DNA from: Bacteriovoracales bacterium
GTDB taxonomy: Bacteria; Bdellovibrionota; Bacteriovoracia; Bacteriovoracales; Bacteriovoracaceae
NCBI GenBank assembly: GCA_007117175.1
Contig: SKGZ01000074.1
Location: 1 to 10,497, forward strand
Reading direction: 5' to 3'
DNA length: 10,497 nucleotides
Every line of letters begins with the position of its first letter. Position 1 is the stretch's first letter. The position numbers and the translations under genes are program-made. The notes beneath the pieces were generated by a model that saw only the letters and a list, made by a program, of their open reading frames with translations, searched no databases and was not told the DNA's origin. Positions 1-6,315 of this stretch are shown one piece after another.

Positions 1-452
1 CTAACTTGCACCCACCCCCTCTCAATACCCTTCATGGCCGCTTCAGGTGGAAACTGTGGCTCAATTCTCACCAGTGGCACTTCATCGCTGGAGCCACTGC
101 CGCCACCGCCGGCTACCCCCATACCGCCAGCTCCCATGGCCAGAGGAATATCTAATTTAGGAGTGTCAAATTTCATTTGTGGTCTTTGTGGCTGAGTGTC
201 TTGAGAGATTTTAATTTTCTCCTTCACCGTCTCTTCTTGCACTTCTTTTTTCTTAGGAAGCTGCCTTTTCTTGGTTTCTAATTCACTAGGACGTTGCAAA
301 CGGACAAACTCAATAAAGCTCTCGCTATTATCAGTAGGCCGCAATGACTTACCGCCAGAAATAAGCCAGCTCATCAGAAAAAAAAGAAAGAAGGTCACTA
401 ATGCAGCACTGAAACTGGCAATTAACCTTCTTTGTGAATTAGATATTTTCAT
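1..452 (-). CDS. tonB: TonB energy-transducing protein, TonB2-like (N-terminal 150 residues; C-terminus off the left edge)
   Basis: Inner-membrane-anchored protein that spans the periplasm and carries energy from ExbB/ExbD to the TonB box of outer-membrane receptors. Translating from the ATG at 452 gives a short cytoplasmic start, one membrane segment (about residues 10-32), a charged Lys/Glu linker (about 59-82), a glycine-rich patch (about 107-119), and then the start of the TonB C-terminal domain. That start shows the typical pattern VPLVRIEPQFPPEAAMKGIE (125-144) followed by G-W-V-Q-V. A Shine-Dalgarno-like AGAGGCGG precedes the start, which lies 11 bases after the exbD stop. The ATG at 456 is out of frame and closes after five codons, so it is not the start. 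The membrane segment has no histidine, unlike classical Escherichia coli TonB, and the linker is short and only mildly proline-rich; both fit the shorter TonB2 class. The frame is open to the window edge. In Vibrio a TPR-protein gene follows tonB2, but that would lie outside this window. Confidence 0.92.
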   Translation of the reverse strand, partial: MKISNSQRRLIASFSAALVTFFLFFLMSWLISGGKSLRPTDNSESFIEFVRLQRPSELETKKRQLPKKKEVQEETVKEKIKISQDTQPQRPQMKFDTPKLDIPLAMGAGGMGVAGGGGSGSSDEVPLVRIEPQFPPEAAMKGIERGWVQV

Positions 453-463
453 TCATCCGCCTC

Positions 464-874
464 TTATTGATCCCCAACAGTGCCAGCAACAGAAATATTA
501 GTAATGCCCGCTGCGCGAACTTGATCCATCACTTGCACTAAAATTCCAGTTTTACTGGCCTTATCCGCCTGAATGACCACTCCCCCTTCAGGGCTTTCTG
601 CACGCATTCGCTCCACATTCACCCGCACACTTCTAAGATCCACCTTGCGCTTATCTAACCAGATATCGCCCATCTCAGTGATGGCGATTAAAATACTGGT
701 TTTTTCTTTGGTCTTAGCTGTGGAGGCAGTTGGTCGATTGACTTCCACTCCAGCCTCTTTCACAAATGAAGTGGTGACAATAAAAAAGATCAGCATGATA
801 AAAACCACATCCAGCATGGGAGTCAAGTCAACTGCCGACTCTTCTTCTGGCATAAAATTCTTCTTTCTTCTCAT
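464..874 (-). CDS. exbD: ExbD biopolymer transport protein (TonB-system proton channel subunit)
   Basis: Small inner-membrane subunit that pairs with ExbB to couple proton flow to TonB. The 136-residue length is normal for ExbD. A basic N-terminus is followed by VDLTPMLDVVFIMLIFFIVT (residues 15-34). This is the ExbD/TolR membrane signature, with Asp22 in the position of the proton-carrying aspartate of the family. The rest is a periplasmic domain ending in the usual pattern of a predicted strand (VVIQADKAS) and a helix (VMDQVRAAGI). The start at 874 is 12 bases after the exbB stop, with AAAGGAAA as ribosome site. Met8 is a possible internal start but lacks that spacing. Its neighbours, exbB upstream and tonB downstream, mark it as ExbD rather than TolR. 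Confidence 0.96.
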   Translation of the reverse strand: MRRKKNFMPEEESAVDLTPMLDVVFIMLIFFIVTTSFVKEAGVEVNRPTASTAKTKEKTSILIAITEMGDIWLDKRKVDLRSVRVNVERMRAESPEGGVVIQADKASKTGILVQVMDQVRAAGITNISVAGTVGDQ

Positions 875-886
875 ATTCAGTTTCCT

Positions 887-1405
887 TTAATGGTTTTCTT
901 TTAATTCATTCAACTGCTCTAAAAGTGTGGCACTGTGAGTTTTGGCCTTTTTACTTAAAGCGGCACTAAAGTACAGTCCTGATAAGGCCGTCACCATTCC
1001 CGCCATAGTGGGGATAGTGGCCATGGAAATTCCAGAGGCCATTAAGCGAGCATTACCCGTTCCTGTGATGGCCATCACATCAAAAACTGAGATCATTCCG
1101 GTGACAGTTCCCAATAGTCCTAACAGCGGGCAGAGATTCACTAAGGTTTTAATCATATCAATATTCTTAAAGCTCTCTTGCCGAAACTGAGAAAGCAGTG
1201 ATTCTTGAATTCGATCTGCAGTCCATGAATCAGTAGAGAGTGATTCTTTCCAGCGAGATAAAAAATCACTTTGCATTTGTTGGCATTGATAGCGAAAAAA
1301 AAGAATGCGATCACAAATGAGTATCCACATAATCAGAGTCACCAACAAGATGAGCTTTAAAACAGCACCACCTTCAGCTAAAAACTCTAAGACTGCTTCA
1401 ATCAT
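887..1405 (-). CDS. exbB: ExbB proton channel protein (short form, ExbB2-like)
   Basis: MotA/TolQ/ExbB family channel protein of 172 residues, typical of the short ExbB2 proteins. It forms the inner-membrane oligomer around ExbD and powers TonB. Three membrane segments are visible at about residues 14-35, 85-108 and 128-148, separated by a cytoplasmic loop. The family core CPLLGLLGTVTGMISVFDV (92-110) is followed by a G-T-G-N-A-R-L-M-A-S-G-I-S stretch that matches the channel signature. The same core appears in the upstream TtpC-like protein, so the two are paralogues. The start lies 3 bases after the ttpC stop, with AAGGGAAG as a good ribosome site. Confidence 0.95.
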   Translation of the reverse strand: MIEAVLEFLAEGGAVLKLILLVTLIMWILICDRILFFRYQCQQMQSDFLSRWKESLSTDSWTADRIQESLLSQFRQESFKNIDMIKTLVNLCPLLGLLGTVTGMISVFDVMAITGTGNARLMASGISMATIPTMAGMVTALSGLYFSAALSKKAKTHSATLLEQLNELKENH

Positions 1406-1408
1406 TGA

Positions 1409-2755
1409 TTACTTCCCTTGTTTAGCTTCACCTACTTTTAAAGAAAGTAGGCCAATGCTTTGCTCTTCTAGTAATTGCACTAAACTCTTGGCCTTAGTAG
1501 CTAGATAATTGTGCAAGAGCAGCATGGGAATAGCGCAAACCAATCCAAGAACAGTGGTCATTAAGGCACTAGAAATCCCCCCTGCCATTAACTTTGGATC
1601 TCCTGTCCCAAAGAGAGTGATGGTCTGAAAAGTCATGATCATCCCTGTCACTGTTCCCAAAAGCCCCATCAGTGGTCCAATAGCCGCCAAAATTTTAATA
1701 GTGGAAATCCCTTTTTCAAAAGCAGGAACTTCCTTCACTATGGCCTCATCTAATTTCAACTCCAAGGTTTCCTTTTCACTCTCGGCGTATTTTTCATAGA
1801 CACTCATTAAGCGCCCTAAAGGATTGCTGAGATCAGCTTCTGAGCTTACTAATTGCTGATGGATTTGCTGTTTTTGCTTTTTTAAGAATAGAAAACGCTC
1901 CACACTGATGACTAAACCAATGAAGAGTAAGCATAAAATGATATAACCAACCACTCCCCCTTGATTCACTCTCTCTGTGAGATCTGGTGCGTTCACTAAT
2001 AGGCCTAAAAGTGAACCGCGTGAGGGATCCAAACCAAATTCCACAATATCTCCACCTTTGGCCCGCTCTAATCTTTTGGCACTAGAGGTGTATTGGGAGC
2101 TGGGTTGCCTAGCAAAAACCACCACTTGAGAAGTTTCTGCTTGATAATTCAAATACTGCCCTTGAGCGATTAAATTAAACGCCCCTACTCGCGTGATCTC
2201 TTTGACTTCACTGGAACCATCCGCATTGATCACTTCCCTTTCAAAACGTACAATCTTACCAGACTCACTGGTCTCCTTGAGGATCTCCATCCAAAGCTGA
2301 CGAAGCTCCTCACTGGTAGGAAGTTCCTTACGAGAAGCTAATTTTCTGACAAAATCATCGCGATCAGCATATTGAGCTGAAACCACTGAAGTCGAGAGCT
2401 GGGCAGTTAAGTCATTGGACATCTGCTTAACCACTCCAAACATTTCTCCCAAGGTTCCTGTGGCCTGGGCTAATTTATCTTCCAGTATAGTCAGTTCTTT
2501 TTCATTCTGATCAAAGTTTTGAGTCAGCTGTTGAGTGCGGGCTTCTAATTTGGCCAGTCGCGCCTTGGCCTCTTGTAGTAATTGGGCCTGTCGATCCTTA
2601 GCTGCTAAAAACTCTGTTTCTCTTTCTTGGATGATCGCGCTTTCTTGAGCTTGCTCTTGTTTTACTTTTTGAATGAGCTGATCCAATAAAGAGCCAGTCT
2701 GAGTGAGCGCTGTCAGTGAAAAAACGGCTACAAAAATCACTAGTAAATTTTTCAT
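1409..2755 (-). CDS. ttpC: TtpC-like long ExbB paralogue with periplasmic coiled-coil domain
   Basis: A 448-residue protein with a signal peptide (about residues 1-19, ending TALTQ). A long heptad-rich coiled coil follows (about 25-120, rich in Gln, Glu, Lys and Leu), then a mixed periplasmic region to about 265. The C-terminal part is an ExbB-type domain with membrane segments at about 267-287, 352-376 and 397-418. The MotA/TolQ/ExbB core GPLMGLLGTVTGMIMTFQTI (360-379) is intact. Size, architecture and position between a DUF3450 gene and exbB match TtpC, a protein required for TonB2-dependent transport in Vibrio. By analogy it probably binds the ExbB/ExbD/TonB complex and reaches across the periplasm. 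Its ATG directly abuts the stop of the preceding gene (TAAATG), with CGGAG as ribosome site, so translation is probably coupled. Annotation pipelines often label such genes simply ExbB. Confidence 0.9.
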   Translation of the reverse strand: MKNLLVIFVAVFSLTALTQTGSLLDQLIQKVKQEQAQESAIIQERETEFLAAKDRQAQLLQEAKARLAKLEARTQQLTQNFDQNEKELTILEDKLAQATGTLGEMFGVVKQMSNDLTAQLSTSVVSAQYADRDDFVRKLASRKELPTSEELRQLWMEILKETSESGKIVRFEREVINADGSSEVKEITRVGAFNLIAQGQYLNYQAETSQVVVFARQPSSQYTSSAKRLERAKGGDIVEFGLDPSRGSLLGLLVNAPDLTERVNQGGVVGYIILCLLFIGLVISVERFLFLKKQKQQIHQQLVSSEADLSNPLGRLMSVYEKYAESEKETLELKLDEAIVKEVPAFEKGISTIKILAAIGPLMGLLGTVTGMIMTFQTITLFGTGDPKLMAGGISSALMTTVLGLVCAIPMLLLHNYLATKAKSLVQLLEEQSIGLLSLKVGEAKQGK

Positions 2756-3520
2756 TTATTCTTTCTCCGAAATAAGTAGAGGAATCATTAACATGTCGGG
2801 AGCGGCTTGTTTTCTGGCAACTCGCAGAGCATCTCTAATCTTTTTACGAGCAGAACGCCCCAGAGCGACCCATTGTTTTTGAGTCTCATCCCAAAGTCCC
2901 TGCTCCTTACCATCTAAGCTTTGATAGAGAAGACTGAGCCGGCCGATGCGTAAAATATCCACAGTTTTACTCTGCCCTTTGCTATCTGTAATTTTATCGC
3001 GATAGGCTTCAATGGTTCGCCCGTACTCATTTTCCACTTGATAAGCTTCCATAATACGGCGAAATTTTTCAGAAGTACTGACATCCGCTCGATTCATCAT
3101 TTTTTCTAAGCTCTTGGCCCGGCGAGCTCGCTCTTCAGCTAAAAAGGGGATATCTGCTTCTATAAAATCACTAAAAGTCTGCACCATTGAAATCATCAAA
3201 GGAACAATTTCTTGATTAGTGACATTCACTGAATCAATTTGTTCGGCAATGGAAACCTTCTCTTCTTCTTGGCTGACAATTAATTTCTCTAATTGTTCAT
3301 TATAAATTTGAGTGTTCTCAATTTTTCTTAAAACAATGCGATACTCATCTAAAAGCTCTTGAGTTTTAGCATCAATTTGATCCACTTGCTTTTGTCCCTC
3401 TTGGGCCTGTTGATCACTTTTTAACTGCTCGCCAATGGCCTTGCCAAGTTTTTCTCGCTGAGCATGACTGTGCAGTGATAAGAAGACACAAATCAGTAAA
3501 ATAACATTTTTGCTAATCAT
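2756..3520 (-). CDS. DUF3450 family periplasmic coiled-coil protein of the TonB2 operon
   Basis: A 254-residue exported protein. The signal peptide MISKNVILLICVFLSLHSHA ends at a probable A/Q cleavage site. The mature part is mostly predicted helix: a long coiled coil (about residues 25-100, with repeated Q/E/K/D heptads), a hydrophobic stretch IVPLMISMVQTFSDFIEADI (105-124), and a basic helix with many Arg and Ala (about 220-238). Length, sequence character and location immediately before ttpC match DUF3450, the first gene of the Vibrio-type TonB2 cluster. Its molecular role is not established. By context it is a periplasmic accessory of the TtpC/ExbB/ExbD/TonB complex, perhaps pairing with the TtpC coiled coil. 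The start lies 2 bases after the receptor stop, with AAGGA inside the receptor's last codons as ribosome site. Confidence 0.85.
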   Translation of the reverse strand: MISKNVILLICVFLSLHSHAQREKLGKAIGEQLKSDQQAQEGQKQVDQIDAKTQELLDEYRIVLRKIENTQIYNEQLEKLIVSQEEEKVSIAEQIDSVNVTNQEIVPLMISMVQTFSDFIEADIPFLAEERARRAKSLEKMMNRADVSTSEKFRRIMEAYQVENEYGRTIEAYRDKITDSKGQSKTVDILRIGRLSLLYQSLDGKEQGLWDETQKQWVALGRSARKKIRDALRVARKQAAPDMLMIPLLISEKE

Positions 3521-3522
3521 GA

Positions 3523-6081
3523 TTAAAATCCTTGTTTAATTCCCACGAAGGCCAAAGGGCCGCGATTATTATAAAGTTCTTGATTGAGTTGATTATTAAG
3601 ATTGGTATTATCCAATGGGGGGCGAGAAAATGTCACGTTTTGAATCCCCAAGGTGACATTCGTACTTGCCGCTAAACGCCAATTATAAGTTAAATCCACT
3701 TCGGTGTAGCGAGGAATATCTCCCTCTTGTGGCACAGATTTTTTATGAGTTCCAATGGTTCTCAATAAAATGCCAAGTCCATGATTATCACTTAGCGCAA
3801 ACTGGAAGTTCAAAGAGCTTCTCCAGTCAGGATAACCATTTCGCTCTTCAGTCATGTCCATAAAACCTGCTCCAGGAAACCCCTCTTGACGAAAATGCAG
3901 GATATGAGAATAGTCATAAGTAATTCTTAAGAAATCTGCAATATTCAAATTAAATTGTAAGTCAAAACCACGGATCTCTTGTCGTGATAAGTTTTGCAAA
4001 GGAGCTGTTAGCAAATCAATATAACCTTGATCATCTCGAGCTACACTCACTCCATATTGACTTAAGTTCAACCCCATCATTTCCGCTCGGGTGACATCTT
4101 GATAATCAATGCCCACCACATTATCCAGATTGGTTTGCCACACATCCAAACTGGTCATAAAGTTGCGCGAAGGCTCAAAGACCACTCCCAAGTTCACTGA
4201 CTTAGACTTTTCTTCTTGTAAGTTCTCATTACCGCCAGATTGAACACGATACTGTGCTGGTCGACAACTGGGAGCATTAGCAACTCCCTGAGCGCGTTCA
4301 TTGGCACAAGCCACTTCATCCACAAAAGTAGGGAAACCAAAGGATTGCGCTGCATACAAGTCACGCAAGCTAGGAGCCATAAAGCCAGTTCCAGCTGATG
4401 CACGAAACATTAACTCTTTGAGTGGTTGAAATTTTACTCCCACCTTAGGATTAGTGGTATTACCAAAGTCATCAAAGCGATCGTGGCGAGCCGCTAACTG
4501 CACGTCCAAGCCTTTCATTAAGGGCAAAATCGTTTCAATAAAAGCAGAACGGCTAGTCCTACCTCCTTGCCCACTGGATCCACCACTACTGAAAACTTCT
4601 CCTCTTTCTGAAAGGGGGTCCACTCGATTGATAAAGTTTTCTTCGTTCATGGCCACCCCGAGCGCCACTCCGGCAACACCGCCTCCCATTTCCATTAACT
4701 CTCCGGTAATCTTGGCCTCATACATGGTATTGTGGGCCACCGCATCTTGCCAGGGAACATATTCAGCAGTTGCTAAGGAGCCAGGATTGATCTCTCTTTG
4801 CCCTGGAGCGGCAAAAGGATTAAAATCTCCATTGCTAATCAGATCATTTAAATTCGATTCCAAAGCATAGCCCGATCGACCAAAAGAAACATAGCGCACC
4901 CGATTGCGATCCATGGTCACTTCCCAGTCCCATTTAGCTCCTAAGTCACCGCGCAAACCCACTTGATACCCCACCGCAGTAGACTCATCTTCACTGACTC
5001 GATTACCTAATTCTACTGTTCGATAGCGAATATCTCCAGTCCCCCCTCCAGGAATAGCTCCCTCGAAAATTCCCGGAGCTGGTGCATATTGCCAGTTCAC
5101 TCTTTTATTAGTCACCCCCACTCGCCCAAAGACAGTGATGTCATGATCTGTCTCATACTCAAAAGTGGTCATCCCACTTAACTGTCGTAGATCAGGAAGC
5201 CCCATCGACTCCTGAGAAAAATTATAACTACAAAACTCATTGTCTCCTAAACTGCGAATATCACCTGGCGAACAATTGGCATCGGCTCTCCAAGGTTGCC
5301 CATCTGGCTTATAACTACCAGGACTACCAATCAAAGACTCTCCTCCTGCCGAGAAGCCTCGATCACGATCAAAAATTCCAGTGTTATTACGATAAGACAA
5401 AACAGTGACAATAGAAGAGCGGGCAGTGGCAGTTCCAGTGATCAAATTCACATCTTCGGTCTCCCCTCCTCTGTACTTAGTAAAGGACTTATTATAACTC
5501 ACTTCAGTTCCGTGGTAATCTCGATAGGTAATAATATTAACCACCCCACCCAAGGCATCAGAACCATAAGTGGCAGAAGCTCCATCTTTAAGAATTTCAA
5601 TACGCTCCACCGCTGCCATGGGAATAAGGTTTAAATCCACTGCTCCCAAGAAGACATCCACAGGCAATCGCTTTCCATTAAGAAGCACTAGAGTTTTATT
5701 AGCACCCATCCCTCTTAAGGACACTGTGGCTGCTCCAGCAGCTGCCGAACCCGATTGCTCACGAAAAGATCCAAAAGAGTTGGCACTGATATCTCGCAAG
5801 ACATCGGAGACCGAGTTATAACCTGATCGCTCCATCATTGAGCGATCAATACTCATCACTGGAGAAATCCCCTCTGCATCCACTCGTTTGAGGTGAGAAC
5901 CAGTGACTTGGATGCGCTCAATGTCCGAATCGTCTTCTGCCTCTTGAAATTGATCTGAGCTGGCAGCACTTTCTTCTTCAATACCACCGCTGAGTCCGGA
6001 CTCAAACTCATCTAAGTCAAATTGCGCCAAGGCCTTAAACTGAAAAAAACAAAGAACGAGAACTGATAAAAAATAGGTCAT
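3523..6081 (-). CDS. TonB-dependent outer-membrane receptor, ligand unknown
   Basis: An 852-residue outer-membrane beta-barrel with a periplasmic plug. A signal peptide (1-19, cleavage ALA/Q) leads into an acidic linker (21-56). The TonB box and plug entry follow as DIERIQVTGS (53-62). The plug runs to about 190 and shows its usual features: SLRGMGANKTLVLLNGKRLP (121-140) and VERIEILKDGASATYGSDAL (158-177). The remainder is barrel, with late-barrel TBDT motifs (GFMAPSLRDLY, 567-577; GGNENLQEEKS, 617-627) and a terminal Phe as expected for BAM-assembled barrels. Two close Cys pairs (270/284 and 592/606) probably form loop disulfides. There is no N-terminal signalling (STN) domain, so cell-surface sigma/anti-sigma signalling is unlikely. 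It heads the TonB operon and is probably a dedicated client. AAGGA lies 11 bases before the ATG. The ligand cannot be read from sequence. Confidence 0.95.
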   Translation of the reverse strand: MTYFLSVLVLCFFQFKALAQFDLDEFESGLSGGIEEESAASSDQFQEAEDDSDIERIQVTGSHLKRVDAEGISPVMSIDRSMMERSGYNSVSDVLRDISANSFGSFREQSGSAAAGAATVSLRGMGANKTLVLLNGKRLPVDVFLGAVDLNLIPMAAVERIEILKDGASATYGSDALGGVVNIITYRDYHGTEVSYNKSFTKYRGGETEDVNLITGTATARSSIVTVLSYRNNTGIFDRDRGFSAGGESLIGSPGSYKPDGQPWRADANCSPGDIRSLGDNEFCSYNFSQESMGLPDLRQLSGMTTFEYETDHDITVFGRVGVTNKRVNWQYAPAPGIFEGAIPGGGTGDIRYRTVELGNRVSEDESTAVGYQVGLRGDLGAKWDWEVTMDRNRVRYVSFGRSGYALESNLNDLISNGDFNPFAAPGQREINPGSLATAEYVPWQDAVAHNTMYEAKITGELMEMGGGVAGVALGVAMNEENFINRVDPLSERGEVFSSGGSSGQGGRTSRSAFIETILPLMKGLDVQLAARHDRFDDFGNTTNPKVGVKFQPLKELMFRASAGTGFMAPSLRDLYAAQSFGFPTFVDEVACANERAQGVANAPSCRPAQYRVQSGGNENLQEEKSKSVNLGVVFEPSRNFMTSLDVWQTNLDNVVGIDYQDVTRAEMMGLNLSQYGVSVARDDQGYIDLLTAPLQNLSRQEIRGFDLQFNLNIADFLRITYDYSHILHFRQEGFPGAGFMDMTEERNGYPDWRSSLNFQFALSDNHGLGILLRTIGTHKKSVPQEGDIPRYTEVDLTYNWRLAASTNVTLGIQNVTFSRPPLDNTNLNNQLNQELYNNRGPLAFVGIKQGF

Positions 6082-6138
6082 AACAACATCTATCCTTTTT
6101 TTATTGAAGGCCTTACATTGACATCCTGTTTATAAAGT

Positions 6139-6150
6139 CGTGAGTCAAAA
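6139..6150 (+). repeat. Direct repeat copy 1 (CGTGAGTCAAAA), candidate operator
   Basis: This 12-base word matches copy 2 at 6219-6230 (CGTGATTCAAAA) at 11 of 12 positions, in the same orientation and exactly 80 bases apart. The core TGAGTCA, a near-palindrome, occurs a third time at 6267-6273, just before the symporter's -10. Copy 1 sits beside the candidate TATAAA box of the receptor operon, so a bound protein could affect that promoter. The binding protein is unknown. Confidence 0.45.
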
Positions 6151-6218
6151 ATGAGTTTAAGCAATGTTGATGCCAGCACTTTCGAGCCGCTTTGACACCA
6201 AAATCATCATCTTTTTTA

Positions 6219-6230
6219 CGTGATTCAAAA
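6219..6230 (+). repeat. Direct repeat copy 2 (CGTGATTCAAAA), candidate operator
   Basis: Second copy of the 12-base repeat, with one mismatch to copy 1. It overlaps the palindrome TCAAAA-CA-TTTTGA at 6225-6238, so the same protein or a dimer may bind here. It lies about 28 bases upstream of the candidate symporter -35 box, a usual position for an activator site. Confidence 0.42.
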
Positions 6231-6238
6231 CATTTTGA
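6225..6238. repeat. Small palindrome TCAAAA-CA-TTTTGA, candidate operator
   Basis: Two perfect 6-base arms with a 2-base spacer. TTTGACAC occurs nearby at 6191-6198 and again at 6234-6241, and a TTTGA/TCAAA pair surrounds the T-run at 6244-6250. The cluster suggests protein binding, but the arms are AT-rich and chance is a real alternative. Confidence 0.35.
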
Positions 6239-6257
6239 CACTATTTTTTTCAAAGTC

Positions 6258-6286
6258 TTGAGCTATTGAGTCATCGGTTTTAGACT
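6258..6286 (+). promoter_or_regulatory. Candidate sigma-70-type promoter for the AGCS symporter
   Basis: TTGAGC (6258-6263) and TAGACT (6281-6286) are separated by 17 bases and each match the consensus at four of six positions. Transcription would start near 6293, giving a leader of about 23 bases that contains the AAGGA ribosome site (6302-6306). A competing -10, TATGCT at 6286-6291, has only 14 bases to the nearer TTGAGT and is less likely. Confidence 0.35.
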
Positions 6287-6315
6287 ATGCTCTTTTCAAA
6301 TAAGGATGAATCGCG

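Larger units (their letters stand above)
6082..6315. promoter_or_regulatory. Divergent control region between the receptor/TonB operon and the AGCS symporter
   Basis: This 234-base non-coding, AT-rich stretch must contain the promoters of both divergent units. On the minus strand a TATAAA box (6134-6129) lies about 48 bases before the receptor ATG, but it has no good -35 at the right distance. The repeat CGTGAGTCAAAA sits immediately upstream of it. On the plus strand a moderate promoter precedes the symporter. TTGACA occurs at 6192-6197 and 6235-6240 without a matching -10. No clear Fur box was found. Assigning both promoters to this region follows from gene orientation; the exact elements are inference. 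Confidence 0.6.

Noticed and set aside
373..397. Run of eight A (T on the coding strand) in tonB, considered as a phase-variation tract or frameshift
   Set aside because: The frame is intact through the tract and encodes a normal membrane segment; eight bases is too short to argue for slippage control without comparison to relatives.
271..501. Open frame on the plus strand over the tonB/exbD junction
   Set aside because: It lies opposite tonB and exbD, has no ribosome site, and its product has no domain or compositional sense; it is a shadow of the minus-strand genes.
464..1405. TolQ/TolR assignment for the exbB and exbD genes
   Set aside because: The neighbours are tonB, ttpC and a receptor, with no tolA, tolB or pal, so the TonB system is the better reading.
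4454..5821. Several plus-strand open frames inside the receptor gene
   Set aside because: All lie opposite a full-length, well-conserved TonB-dependent receptor, and the translations are low-complexity Ser/Pro/Lys-rich sequence as expected from reverse reading.
6200..6215. Fur-box-like sequence (minus strand GATGATGATTTTG)
   Set aside because: Only one half resembles the GATAATGATAATCATTATC consensus and the 7-1-7 symmetry fails, so iron regulation is not supported.
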